NCBI GenBank assembly: GCA_903813345.2
Contig: CAIIXF020000001.1
Span: forward strand, 4,588,001 to 4,652,000
Source of the DNA: Owenia fusiformis
Lineage: Eukaryota; Annelida; Polychaeta; Sabellida; Oweniidae
DNA: 64,000 nt
Direction: 5' to 3'
Position numbers and translations under genes: made by a program. Of this stretch, positions 28,517-42,300 are shown in pieces (position 1 is the stretch's first letter; every line of letters starts with the position of its first letter). The notes beneath the pieces were generated by a model. It did no database searches, was not told the origin of the DNA, and worked only from the letters and a program-made list of their open reading frames with translations.

Positions 28517-31500
28517 ATGGAATCAAATAATACAACGATCGCTCCTACTGAGAGTCCAGTGGTTCACTATCAAGTAAGTAGCCTTCAATGAATATCAAAA
28601 TCAAAAATTATTCTGTGTTCTGTCATTCGGAAATAAAATTCATTCAGATCTGATTTATGCTCACGATTACTAATCTGTCAGACTCCTCTTCCGACTACTT
28701 CTGAGCTAACACATTTTTCAGAGAGTAATGTTATTTTGTTGTTCACATAAAAAGTGATTCGAATATACCATATCAGTGACGTTGGACTAGACCTGTGTTT
28801 CTAGAATTTGAAAGATGAGTAGCTAACGATTGGGAGTATTACTAAGGGAGATCCGTCGTACTTCGACGTATAGGGTTACTTCGTCATGGGGCTACTTCGA
28901 CCATGGGGTTCACAGACACGGAAACAAGAGTTCATCCCTCCCACTCACTATTAGATCTAGATCTACTTAGAAAAAACTTTTTTTTACATTATACAGTGAC
29001 TGGGGGGGGGATTTAAATTTTTTTCCTGGGCCTGGGATGGGGTTATTTTGACCATTGCTGATAATTCAGATTTCCAGGGCTCGGCCATTTGGATTAGATC
29101 TCGTCTGTTGGAAATTTCGATTTATTTTTGGAATTTACAAAAAACAAACATGGCGGTCTACGTGAATCAGAAATATAAGCTAATGTCGAAATAGCCCCAT
29201 GGTCGAAATAGCCCCATGACGAAGTAGCCCCATATGTCGAAGTTTGACGGATCTCCCCTACCTTCTAGAGGATAAAAAACACATTTCAATGAAACCCTTT
29301 CACCTATGTTGCATCAACCATTGAGCAGTTAGCACAGTATCTAAGAGGTAAAACATGAACCATGAAAATGAATGATTTTCTTGTGAGTTCCTGAAGTTTC
29401 AATACGAAATATCATGTATACATCATCGGCGTATAATTAGATCACATGATTTTGTTTTATTGGGCGCTTCCAAATTGGTTATGGCAGGAGGAAGAAGGAG
29501 GTATGGATTCTGGACACCTGCTTAGGAGGATGTCCCATCGTTAGCTAACTCTTATTTTTCAAATTCTTCTGATGTAGTCAGGCCATTAAAAAGTGGTAAT
29601 CTGTATCGACAGACTGACTAGAAGTCATGAATAGTTTCATTCCAAATTTCAAAATAATTTCAGACTATAGGATATAGTCTAGCCATCGGACCATAGATCT
29701 ATAGGGTGGATTTTCCCAGATCTGATCTGATATTTACAGAATACAACTACAAGAGGGAGGGTGACTTACTCCCCATGAACTGAGTGGCCATGGCCTGTGC
29801 ATCTGGGGTGTCCAGGGTATGCTATTGCTTCCCTGGGAATTTTTTTTTGAAGATGTTAACTGGTGCAATCTGAGCTTTTTTAAGAAATCGTAAATTTTGA
29901 TTTTATTTTGTTTCAGAAGTACCTTGTGGGATGTGGATTGGCTATAGGAGGAAACCTACTTATAAGTTTGTCCTTAAATGTTCAGGTGAGAAGAATACAC
30001 TTCTACATTTATCATAGTTATAAAAATCAAGGAGGGATTTGGGGTTCAATTAAATATTAAGGCACATACTAACTCCTAAAAGTTGATAAGGCTAAAAACA
30101 TCAATTATCGGTGTGATCAATTGCTCATTTTTATATCAATTGCATTGTGTCACTCAGAGATTTTTTAGATTATTGAAGTCATTAAGAGTCTTGAAACGGT
30201 TTAGACTTGCAAAGTGTTCTTTCACTTTTCTCTTGAATTTTCCTGAATAAATTTACATAACATTCTGCATATAACCAACTTCTGCTATACCTTGATTTGC
30301 TGTTATCTACACTAAAACTTGCATATAGTGAACACTAGCCACAAAAAGTGTTCTCTGAAGGTGCTCACAACAGAAACTCTTATACAGGAGTCAATGAAGA
30401 ATGTGTCTTGAAGTGGTGTTCATTTAAAGATGTCAATTTAAGAGTAAAAAAGGCTCCAAAACTTAATAAAATATGTAGTTTGGATGTTCATTTATGTCTG
30501 GGGATGATATTTTATACCACAAACACTTATAGATACCTGAAATTTGCAATAAAAGTGCCCAAAAATTGTTGTTTCGAAATTCCCCATTTTTCCTGTATCG
30601 CGCTAGTCACGTGACCATTACGCGTAGTAGGCAATTACAGATATTACAGTACATATTTCAACATGTTCAATATGGCAAACATCAGCGATTCTGATTCCCG
30701 GGTTCTGAGAAATGGCTATTATAAATCGGCGAGAGGGTGTAATTTGACTGGGGAAAATACAGGGGAAAATGTGTCCAAGTATACCAGTAAGAGAGCAAAT
30801 ATGGATACTTTAGACAAGTACTATGACGGTCGGAGAATCAACTAAAAATCGGTGAGTTCTGGAATGAAGACCCGAGGAGACTGAGGATCCCACCGATCCA
30901 TTCCTATTACCCAGTTTGAATTTTTGACGCGGAAATCAGGTTATGAAAACAGGTTTTCTGCAAAGTTATCAACTTTAGAAAATATGGATCTTGTTTTTGA
31001 GTAAGGCTTAACAAGCATTTAGATACAAGACTTGGCTATCTCTTGTCAAATACACGCAGACTTGCTGTAAATTGGCCATTGCAAATTGCAAAATCAGATC
31101 GTCAAATTAATCGCTTCGTATTTAAACGTATGCTTCATATCTTCATCCAAAACTTTAGTATTCATTAGAGATAAGTTATAACTTGTACAGGAAGAAATGG
31201 CAGATCCTACCTTAATTTAGAATCGCTGATTTCTCTGGACAAATTCCGAGAAGAAATTGTTCAACATCGCGATCCGCTCAGACTACATGTCGTACGCGTG
31301 TACTTGTCACTCTGAACTCACGTGATAAAATACGGCATCTTGATTGGTTACTACTCACGTTCCCTCATGTTGTCATGACGCGAAAAGCAGTAGTAAGCAC
31401 TGAATATGTTAATGAACTGCCATATATGGAACAATTGTCTCTCTGATTGGTTAACTTTACACGCCTCCTAAATGAATATAGTAGTCGTAGTAAATGATTC

Positions 31501-34500
31501 ATTGATAACTATGAAAGTGGGCGTGACCAGCTTTATTTTGGCACCAAATTCAAGATGTTTCAAATCAAAATGGCCTCGCAAGACGAGGTTGAAATATCGG
31601 CAATTTGATACTGATATGGTCTACGATAGATCAAAATTGACTGCCCCGCGTCACATGTCACGTGAGCCTATATTTGTTGAAAAATGAAAGAGATAGTGAC
31701 ACTTTTTAATCATAAGTTAATACCAATATTACAAGCACGTATCTATTTTTTTCATTATATATTTATTTCTTCATTATACATACATTTGTTTTATACTACA
31801 TTGATTCATTTTTGCAAAACCTTTGCTATTAGATCTTTAACACAGGTGTTCACGACGTGTGTTCACTGAGGCAGATTTTACTGTAGCTATTATTTATTGT
31901 TTCAGAAATACTCTCATATGAGAAATGACCAAAGAATAGACCCCATTCACTACACTAAGGACCCGTTATGGTGGTTTGGCCTGATACTGATGACAGTTGG
32001 TGAAGTGGGCAACTTTGCAGCTTATGGCTTTGCCCCTGCTTCTCTTGTAGCCCCACTTGGGATGACTACTGTTGTAGGTAAGATATTTAAAGTAATTCCT
32101 TCGAACATTCCTACTCGCTTCAATATTCATATCAGTCAATCAGGCTGGGCCAGAAAAATGATCTTAGGATTATCAATAGAGTCAAAATGTATTTATTTTA
32201 CACAATGTCGTAAACGCTCATCACTCTGTCTTGTCTTGGACTTGATATTCAACATCAATTTATGTTGTTATTAATAGGCATTTATTGTTTGGACTTTCTT
32301 TCCCGTAGTCAAGGTGTAGAAAAGCGTATAGTATTTTCAGAGTACATGCTTAATTAAATGGGGGATTTCTTGTTTTGTTTCAGCAAACATGTTCATTGCA
32401 GTTATCATGCTGAAGGAAAAACTTAGACCTGAAGATATGTTTGGTAAGAATGTAAATTATAATATTTGAGAAAATGATGTGATGGAACATTTGTTTCACA
32501 CCATTGGTGGGATATTGCCATGATGTGATAGTGATGTAGTGACATTTCAAAGTTGGAATTATGATATTGTCATTCTTGTAATTTCAACCAAATCAAACAA
32601 TTGTGATGATGGTGTTGCGACGTGTCTGCTTTAGCTTGTCACGTGTTCAATGGGATTTGCTTTGCATTGGAATAGTCGCTATCTAGTATTTGATAAGAAG
32701 AATATTTTTATCATTTTTGTGCATAAAATAACGTAACATAATATTCAATGACATAAACAACATATAAATAAAAACACTTTTGTTGTTTTGTAGGTTGTAC
32801 CTTAGCCATTCTTGGAGCTTTTCTTATTGTGAACTTTTCTAAACGTACAGAAATCATCCTCTCTGGTCCAAAGATAGTTGAATTCTTAACACAGATAGCA
32901 TTCATAGTATACATGGTGAGTATTACATATTTCCCATCTTTTATATAAATAGGATTACAACATTAAAACATTTATATCAAAACACTTCAACTCTGAACAC
33001 CTCTCAATGTGAACACTTTTTGGTCCCATTTTTTTGTGTTTAAAAAACCTCAAAATGTGAACACTTGCCTATCCGAATGCTTTTGACTAGTCCCGGTGGT
33101 GTTCAGATTAGACATGTTTTCTTGCATAACAATTATTTGTCTTCTGCCTAAGCTGTACAAAGTTATTTTGAAAATAAGTGTTTTTTCAAGTGTGGGTAAT
33201 AAGTGGGTGTGGGTAATAAGTGTGGGTGATCCACATCCTATTAACAAAAGTTTACCAGCCTGACCTACGTGACCTTCAAGGGGACTGATCAAATTGGTCG
33301 GCAATGATATCTTTAAAGCATTCCTTTAGCATATGTAGAATGACGCTCACAAATATTATTTTATCTTCCTGTTGAAAATGCGGCCCAAATCTAAGAATTA
33401 TCTCTTAATTATATCGAAATTGTTGCCATTTCTAAGAAGCTTTTTCTTGATAAGTTAGATATGAATTCCATTCCTCAAGAGTCAATTCAAAATTGTCCCT
33501 GGCAGTCATGAAATAGATGTAGACATCTATATGTACATTTTTGAATAGTAACGCCATGGTTACATTTGATTGACAGCAACCGTACGGCGGCCGTAGCTTC
33601 CCAAAATCCCAAAATAGGGATAAGCAGCACAATGTAGATTTTTTATTTGAAGGCTTTAGTTGTTCAATATGCACAAATACATTTATAAAGCTATACATGT
33701 AGATGTACTAATTTCCTAGCATCAATATGGGTTGTGCTTACCCCTATGAAACAGGAATTGTTTCATCTCATAAGCATCTGCTGGGTCTTGGCTGACCTTG
33801 CCATTCTATATTGTAAGCCTTTTGCCATCTATTACCATAGTAACATAACTCTAAAGGTGACATATACTGACAATTAATATCTGATTCAATGAATACGAAA
33901 TGATCTTGACGAATATGATTGGAAATAACATGGTATTACCCTGTTCTATTATACATCAGATCTCAAAACCATTCACTTTGTATCCAGTTAGGCCAGTGTA
34001 AGTTAATTATCTTGTTTTCAATCTAAATCAGGTAGATAAAATATATTTATCCCATACTTTCATTTAAAGGGACAGTCATATCTGCTAGGGGCAGAATTGA
34101 TTCAGGCATCTCCTGCAAAAACATTTACAAAATTCACACATTATTAAAAAGATTATCCCCAAATGAAACCTATATACTTTTTATATACAAAATCAAATAA
34201 AACAAATGAAGATTTTGCACTTGGGCTTAATACTCTTTAGGCAATTTTTATAAATGACATCATTTGATTTATGTCATACAATAACTATGATTTTATTATA
34301 TTCCAGGTTGTTGAACTAATAATGTTGACAGGGCTACTAGTTTTGAAGTACAAGTACAAGAAAAACAATGTTATCCTTCTACTGCTAATTACCTCTTTAT
34401 TAGGTTCGTACATTTATATCATTAATTAGGGGTGATGTAATTATGAGTACTTCATGCTCTGCCATAACTGTGATTATTTTATTCATAGTTGACCAACTTG

Positions 34501-37500
34501 AAGAGCCAAATAAAGCGTAGGTAACAATACATATACATGTATTTACGTAATGGATAAACAATAAGTCTTGGTTATTAGGACAAATAGTATCAGAGATGGC
34601 GTATCATTACTTTTCTACATCCAGATTAGGCATGTTAGGATCAGGACGGTTTGTTGTTGCATAAGTTAGGCTGAAATTAATTTCCATTCATTCAAATGTC
34701 TCAGAACATTCATGAATATCGTAAATTATCCTAAAATGCTTTATATTCCCAGTACAGATAGAGCTGACACGTGACACCTCTAGTTTTAATGTTTAAAGGT
34801 TAATTCAACTCAGAAGGCCAATCCCAAACTTTATGTTTAACAGTATTGAGGTCTCCCTAAGTTCAGTGTCAAATAGAGGTCAAGGCCATATAAAAGGGTA
34901 AGGTTCTGTAAATGAGTATTTCATGAATTTAGTGTCCCTTTAAGGTATCTGAAGGCTGCATTAAGGTATGCCACTTGGTGATTCTCCATCCCTGAATGGG
35001 TAACCTGTGAGTTGTATTTAGTTAAGAAATACTATAATAAGGCATTGAAGGAAGTGGAAATAGATGTAAGAAATGGCACTTACAATTATACTGAGATCTG
35101 CTACTATTGGATCAATACATGAAAGGCTAATTGGAGTCAATAGATGCTGCTTGCTTGAATAATATGGCAGATTAAGTTAGAATTATGTCTGTCTTGTGTC
35201 AAATTCAGAATCGTTCGTTTCCAAGTGAACTGGCGATAAGACTAAGCTTCATTTGGAATGCAATTACAACCTTGTTGATTCATCACTTCAGGTTTATTAA
35301 ATGTAATGTTATAAAGCCTTTGATATAAGTGTATGATTCTCTACATTTTGCTTCAATATTGCAGCTGTGCTTGTGGTGTTATTACTTTAGGTGCTTTGTA
35401 TAGTAATGCATTACCCCCATGAGGGTGTATTCTGAAACTTACTTATCTATACCATTAATATAATTATAGATTTATCAGTACAATTGTCATTATTTGTTTT
35501 TCTAGAGGAACAATAAATAATGTTTTCCCTTGGGACTGCTTTGACATTTGTAGCAATGAATTATGTTGAATTTCCCCTTGGACTTATTGAAGTACTATAT
35601 TTTATTCTCATTTGTTTGAAAATCATATCATATTGCAGAAGTGTACTGTCTAGAATTTGATACAAACTGTCTGTTTTGGGCATGTGACAATTTTCACTTG
35701 ACAATGAGATGCAAAACCACACTTTTGAGGAAGGAAAAACAAATCCTAACCAGGACACGGTTTTCAAATAATAGGTTATCATATTCTAATTAATTATTGT
35801 TTGAATGTTTTACTAAGTAGAATGATGCCAAAAACACGAATCAATCACTAAATCCACCTCATTATCACAGAAGCTTAAAATGCGCCTTATCCAGATTTAT
35901 TGTAAGGGTTGTCAGGCATCTACACTTGCAACAGGTGAAAGACAGCAAACCAAATATGTTCTTCAGCATGTAATAATTCCACTGCATTCTACTTGAATTG
36001 TGTTCTATTTGCATTGCATTCTACATGTATTTGCATTGCATTGTATTTGCATTGCGTTCTCTTTGCATCACATTATATTTCCATTGTGTTCTGTTTGCAG
36101 CATCACTTACCGTTATATCTGCCAAAGCTGTTTCTGGGATGCTCCAGTTGACCTTTAGTGGTGTGATGCAACTTCAGTATGTCATATTTTGGGTCATGAT
36201 TGTCATCCTGGCTGTTACTGCAGTGGCACAACTAAAGTAAGTGACATATACTTAATGTTAATCCAGCATCACAACACTCTTTTCTCTCCATAAGGGATAC
36301 TGTTTAAATGTCAACAGTTGTGGAAGAATGAAATTCATTTCATTAGGGGGTGGGGGGGGGGGGGGTAAATGGCTATTTCATTAGTGAAGAATGTTGATTT
36401 TTGAAAGATTAAAGTGATCAACAAATCAACATTTTGAAATGCAGTTATACATATGGGAGGGAGACAGGTTAAACCATTTTGAAGCTAACTTCATTTTCTC
36501 CGTGCACTTTTTACTTAATACTCTGCAATTGTAGGTACCTGAACCAGGCTATCATGGCACATGATTCTACTGTGGTTGTCCCTACCAACTTTGTCTTCTT
36601 CACCATCAGTGCAATTATAGCAGGTAAATATCACTGGCTCTTGCTAGAACTTTCCATTTTAATGTATTTCTATTACTTAAGTTTTAAATGGGAGTTGAAT
36701 GTGAATATCGATGTCTCTGGAATGCAATGTATTTAATTCAATTACTGTGATCACCTTGCCCATTCCTGAGATGCCTTAAATGTCTTCTCTTGGCTCATAC
36801 AGGTTATAGGCACACAGTTTAAATGTTTATTAAATCTTCTATTTCAGGTATTATATTCTACAGAGAGCTGTGGGGATTACATGCCTTGAATGTCTTCATG
36901 TTTTTATTTGGGTGAGTAATTAATCTATTCTCAGACTAGGGTCATTTATTTTAACTCATGCCATCAGTATTAAGTGGTGAAAGGGTGATGTCCTATGATT
37001 CATAGTATGAGCTATTATAGCTTATTATACCAATTTGCCCATATCCAGCAGGCCTTGCATTTAAAGGCAGCAGGTGGCAAAATTAGCCACACGTGAACCA
37101 TTATCTGCTTGCCACTGCTGACAAATACACTATATATATATCGTGTATGGTGTTACTGTAAATTACATGTCTTTAACCTATGCCCATTCCAGTGAAAGGC
37201 AGATCCTTCTTGTTATAGAAATTAAAACTGAAATGTTTTATTCTTAGATACTACACCATCATCATCATATATAATGTTGTCCTCCTTTCTTAGATAAAAT
37301 CACATTGAGTAAGCAGCATCTGAAATGACTTTATTTTGAGTTGTAAAATGACCTGTATATCCTCCTATATCTAACTCAATTCAAATATATCACTTTTCAG
37401 GTGCTTTTTATGTTTCACTGGTGTATACTTCATCACAGCTGGCAAAGAGCCAACACCTCCTGTCTCTGAAGATGAACAGCCACTCACAGAGAAGAAACTT

Positions 37501-39580
37501 GTGCAACAGATACTTCCAAGTAAGACACATGTAGTTTATTCTTTTGTTATTGTTCATATAACTGGGTGATGATTCAACCTAGAATCTGCAATTATTTTGG
37601 TCTTCACTTAAGATGGAAATAAGCTGAACTAGATTAATGGTCAGTTTATTTTCATTAGAGATTATGTACATTTTTGATTTAATTTTATTGTATGCTGGGG
37701 TTTCATTAGCAGCAAGCAACAGGCGATTTTCACCAGTTGTTTTCACAAAATTGCCTGTTGTTTTTAGGGGCTTTTCAACTTTTCTATGTTAAATTTATGA
37801 TTTCCATTAATTTTGCTTGTTGTTTTCATTTATTTAGCCTGTTGTGAGAAATTCTAGTGAAACCCCTGGTATGTGAATCTTATTGAACTACATGTATGTT
37901 TTTAGTTATTTTCTTGTTCGTATGATGTTATTTTGTTATTAAATAACAGGGCATTATGAAATGCCTTTTCCATGTAGAATGTGTTGTAAGAAGCAACGAT
38001 GAGTTTTAATTTTAGACAAACATTTTATTTTATTTTTATTATTAAATTAATTTCATTTGTTGAAATGTTTAATTTTCTAGCAGAGAATGTTACACCAAGA
38101 AATCAACAATTAAAGCCATCGACTTTTGATAGGTTTAAGTGTAAGTCTGGTGGTGATGTTTTTGTGAACTCTCACGCAGGATTCTTGGTGTTTTTATACA
38201 GGGTGTCCATAAAGTCACTTTACAATTACAATACAAAGTCTGTTTAAATTGTAAATAGACTTTATGGGCACCCTGTATAACAATGCACAATAATATTCTA
38301 ACCTTTGGTTTTGTACCTTTGTATTTCTTGAAATTCATTTTGATTCAACATTAGATCATTGTGTCACATTTTGTTCTGGACTGGTCAACTTCTTGATTAA
38401 TATGCACTAACATAACTATTCACATTTAGTGGGGGGGGGGGGTAAAACTCCATGTTTTGTGAGGAGATATTGATTTTTTAAAGGGAAACAACTTTATTGA
38501 AGAAAAATCAATGATTATTCAGTACATTTTGAGAGGAGGAAGTCAATCTGAAATGTAATTCTGATTACCTTATAATCACATCTTAGTATTCTTTTCTTAA
38601 TCTTCTACACTGTATTAATAATCACACTAAAGGCGTCTATTAACACTTAGGGCGTCTATAAGAGTTTCATATGTAGGCATGGGCATAGTATATGGTAAAT
38701 CTAGGTAATATTAGTACTAACATAATACACTAGAGTGTTCAAATAAAAATAATTAATTCCCTTCTTAAAGGCAGTTTTCTTTACTACAGTATATAATGTA
38801 ATTCATATAACTCCATTTACAGCCCTAAAGTGTTGACTTTGTATATAACACGCACTGCATACATTCACACACATAATATTAACACAAAGTATCTGTCTGT
38901 TTTATTTATGATAACTCTTTTTTGGTCTTCAGATTTTAAGATATATTATCCTTAGACTTACATTATTAAAGATAATTGATTGTTTTTACATTTTCTTGGT
39001 TTGGGAGATTAACATGGTATTCCCTTTAAAGTCAATAATCTGATACAAAAGCCATCTGGAAATGCAAGATTGTATTATGCATCTTGCAGTTCTGGTATAT
39101 TTCATAGTTTAAAACCCAGTGCTAGATTCATATTCATATTTAGAAATGCATATTCAACAGTAATTTTGTACCATTTTGTTTTGTCTGTAATAGTATTGCA
39201 ATTGGCTGAATGTTCATATTCTATTGTATAGTACAACTGTTCATGTTTGTGGTTAGCCTTGTATGACATAACATATCTAGTGTAACACGTAACGATACTA
39301 CACGGGGCTGTAAAGCAAGCTTCACAAAGCAAGTGTATTTGCATATTAAGAGATGATCTGTTATTTCATTACAGCATGGTGGTTTTCTGATGTCAACCAG
39401 ATTGAAGTCCAGCCTAGAAGTTGCAGCGAACAGCAATACATGACACGGCCAATCATTCCACGTGAGGAGTCCAGTGGCACAGAGGACACAAGTTTTGATG
39501 ACACACCCAATATAAGTCATGACCCACCCAATGGGAAAGGTTCAATAAATTATGGTACAACTACAGAAACTGCAAAATGA
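28517..39580 (+). CDS. NIPA-like magnesium transporter (NIPAL2/3 type), 12 coding exons
   Basis: Multi-pass membrane protein of the NIPA (Mg2+ transporter, PF05653-type) family. Exons: 28517-28573, 29917-29985, 31906-32077, 32384-32443, 32794-32915, 34307-34403, 36101-36236, 36535-36623, 36848-36911, 37401-37519, 38081-38140, 39375-39580. Total 1251 bases, 416 residues, close to NIPAL3 (about 406). Family signatures: GLAIGGNLLISLSLNVQKYSH, WWFGLILMTVGEVGNFAAYGFAP, LVAPLGMTTVVANMF, LKEKLRPEDMFGC, SAKAVSGMLQL, VVVPTNFVFFTISAIIAG, IIFYRELWG; about nine hydrophobic segments. The C-terminal ~100 residues are cytosolic-looking and acidic (ESSGTEDTSFDDTPN). The start has a short polar N-terminus with NNT sequons. 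Exon 38081-38140 is symmetric and skippable. Substrate is inferred from the family; choice between NIPAL2 and NIPAL3 is open. Confidence 0.92.
28845..29257. mobile_element. Foldback element with GGGAGATCCGTC ends
   Basis: The left arm (28845-28910: GGGAGATCCGTC, ACTTCGACGTATAGGG, TACTTCGTCATGGGGCTA) pairs with the right arm (29187-29257: TAGCCCCATGACGAAGTA, CATATGTCGAAG, GACGGATCTCCC). The right arm contains an extra AATAGCCCCATGGTCG repeat. The interior includes a G run. NIPA-like gene intron 1. Confidence 0.8.
30310..31883. mobile_element. Pogo/Tigger-like element, non-autonomous, ~1.57 kb
   Basis: Left end TA|CACTAAAACTTGCATATAGT followed by GAACAC; the complement of the right end reads CAGTAAAATCTGCCTCAGTG followed by AACAC, flanked by TA. 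Similar ends (CAGTA.AAACC...GAACAC) and TA duplication are usual for pogo/Tigger-type elements. No transposase frame is recognised, only short ORFs. NIPA-like gene intron 2. Ends are imperfect, so boundaries are tentative. Confidence 0.55.
37695..37868. mobile_element. 174-bp MITE with GGGGTTTCATTAG ends, copy 1
   Basis: Starts CTGGGGTTTCATTAGCAGCA and ends TTCTAGTGAAACCCCTG; flanked by GTATG on both sides (37690-37694, 37869-37873). It is the same length as, and about 85-90% similar by eye to, the copy at 62665-62838. NIPA-like intron 10. Confidence 0.85.
38199..38275. mobile_element. Mariner-type MITE (CAGGGTGTCC family), best copy
   Basis: 77 bp. Left arm CAGGGTGTCCATAAAGTC and right arm GACTTTATGGGCACCCTG are inverted repeats flanked by TA. 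Interior TTTACAATTACAATACAAAGTC. NIPA-like intron 11, about 60 bases after the candidate cassette exon. Confidence 0.85.
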
Positions 39581-41234
39581 AGCAATCAGTGAGGTATCAG
39601 TATGAATCATGGCCTACAAAGTATAAAAGGGCCATATTTTGAAGGCGCAGGTGCTTATTCAATCAGTTCATCACTCATTCAGAATGAAATGAGTACTAGA
39701 ATATTGGTCCTTATTGGACCACAGTTAGTTGCAATATGACAGAATAAAGAGGAAAATCAAAATTTTCTGTAAAAATATTTGAAAAGGTGATCTGATGAAG
39801 AATCTCTAAACAATGAATTTCTATTCATTGCATTTGAAATGCAAAAATATCACGTCTCTACTCATTTAACATTTTTGAATTATTATTCAAAAATAAAAAG
39901 GATCAATTATTGAGAATGTAAAGGTCAATTTTAGATGTAGGGATTTTCTTAAAGAAAATAAAGATATATCTAATCTCATGCTCTCAACTATATAATATTT
40001 ACATACAAGTTATACACTGGAAGGGATTGGATATAGGATATATCATAAGGAAAATACTGATATCAACTGTGGGAACCTTGGGAAGATATGATCGGTATTT
40101 TCTTCAGGGATATATCCAATAACTTTTCCAATTGGGGTATAACAAATTAATCCCATAATCACAAGTTGTATGAATAATCATTCTATATCCCTTCATTTAT
40201 TATACATAATAATAACTGTGTTCAGATTTACTATACGTATTATATACTAACATGTACTGAATATAAAACAGTTAATTTGTAACTACAGCATATGTTACGA
40301 TAGGCCAGGTTAGAAAATATCAGGATGATATTTAATATTCCAGTATTTGCCCCAGAGTTAAGAGAGGTTAAGAGATAATACATACATTTCTAATGGGATA
40401 AATCCCTTATCAAAACCCTCATATTTATTTACCTTATGTTTGTTGTATTTGTGGTGCATATATGTTTATAAAACAAGTATATTAATTGTGATGTGACCCA
40501 TTTACAATGGGTTTCCAAATGCAGTATTTCAATTCCAGCAATCGTTGCTTCCAAACATTAACTTTGAATAGCATAAGCTTTTGAAATTATGTACAGAAAG
40601 TAATGGGAAATGATTATGTAACCCCAACGAAACCTGTCTGCAAAATAAGTAAGATGGGGTTATGAGGTGCTTCTTTTGATGAGTTCAGTTTTTTAAACTA
40701 GATGATGTTCTTAGTAGTTTTTCCACTAAATACACTGTAGTTTAGTTAGGGCACATGTACATATCACCTACGGTATTTCAAATAAAGGTTTAGAGGTTTT
40801 GGAAAATAGTTAGCCATGACACAGATTGACAGCACATAAAAATATTATAAAATTGAAAAATCTTTGGAATTGGAGCGGACTCTCTTTAACTCTACATTTA
40901 AATATTCCCAATCGTATTTTTATATCTACCTCCATTTATTTCTTGAATTAAAGCATGTGTTCTATGATTTGCAGTGGATAATATTCTCAGAATATCACCA
41001 TATGGTATTTTCTTATATTACTTTACATACAAAACCCTATAGTGGTATATGTTCCCAATACTCTTTGTTATGTGGCATTCATATTTACACTGTATTATGT
41101 TTATCAATATCTGTGAGTTCATGTACACGTAAATATTATTTTTATTCCCTGTTATCCATGCACTCTCACAATTTTACATGCAATACATGTACAATCAAAT
41201 ATATTACTGATGGCATCAATGCATTCACAATGTA

Positions 41235-41431
41235 CATGGTGTCCCGAAAGTATGCCCCCTAGGGATTTGGTGTAAAATTTAAATTAATTTTGACTAAACA
41301 CTAAATTTTGAAATGCCTGTAATTTTTTCACATTTGAGAGTTGAACCATGATACTTGGCGAATCAATGTAACTTTGGATAATCTTTAAATGGTATATGTC
41401 TGCCTAGGGCCCATACTTTCGGGACACCCTG
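41235..41431. mobile_element. MITE related to the CAGGGTGTCC family, 197 bp
   Basis: Arms: CATGGTGTCCCGAAAGTATG...CCCTAGG and CCTAGGGCCCATACTTTCGG followed by GACACCCTG, flanked by TA. A longer interior and a different sub-terminal sequence set it apart from the 70-77-bp copies. Confidence 0.8.
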
Positions 41432-41577
41432 TACATTGGGGATAGAAAATCAAATATTTTAATGAATCGAAAACTATGTGTGTCACTTTACATTTTAGAT
41501 AAACCATGGGCTTTCAGTGTCTCTTGAAGGTCCATGGATAAACCTACAATTGTGGAGTGAAAATCTTTGGAATATAC

Positions 41578-41654
41578 TGGGTTTCCAAAGTCTTTTTACA
41601 ATTACAATACACAAAACAGTCGGTATAGTGTTAAGAGACTTTTTGGCCACCCTG
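41578..41654. mobile_element. Mariner-type MITE (CAGGGTGTCC family), diverged copy
   Basis: Left end CTGGGTTTCCAAAGTC (diverged), right end GACTTTTTGGCCACCCTG, interior TTTTTACAATTACAATAC as in 38199-38275; followed by TA. Confidence 0.7.
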
Positions 41655-42230
41655 TATATATATGAAGTTACAGAAGGAATCTCATATATGTTAAGTAGTT
41701 GTTATGTTTATCATTGGCTCTAGAAAGCCCATGTTATGCTGTTATTATACAAAGATGAGACACTACCAACATTTATATAATGTATTTTACATGTTTGCAT
41801 GCTTTGTTGTATGTGTAATTGATAATTGAACAGAATCTCAATGTATTGATTATGTAAGCCTGGTACAATACCATTTTTTAGAAAATTTTCTTAACAAATT
41901 TCTCAGAGATCAGGTAGTATTTGTGATATTATCGTTACCGTGATGTTTGAATATACATGTACTATATTTTCCTGAAATAGTGCTCATAGGCATCTCTTAT
42001 GTGCGAAGTCATGCCAGGAATTAAATGTTTCTTGCATTCAGAAGCAAGGGTATTATAACAAGAAAATTTGGTATATGAAATAATGTTTAAATGTGATAAG
42101 TATTCATTTCCATGTGACTTTTATTAATGAGTGCATTATAAATTGTATATATTTTTTATTATATATCTTGTTATTAGGGTGCGTCTTAAGAAAACCAGGG
42201 CTAAAAAAATTAGCCGGGCCAGATGATATA

Positions 42231-42300
42231 CAGGGTGTCCATATTTTCTCTTGACAATTACAAAACAAAGTTGTAAAATAGAAACTTTAAGGACACCCTG
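42231..42300. mobile_element. Mariner-type MITE (CAGGGTGTCC family), 70 bp
   Basis: Ends CAGGGTGTCC and GGACACCCTG are perfect, flanked by TA on both sides; interior TGACAATTACAAAACAAAG. Confidence 0.85.

Noticed and set aside
40864-41262. 132-residue ORF after the NIPA-like gene
   Set aside because: AT-rich, overlaps a MITE edge, no splice context or recognisable domain.
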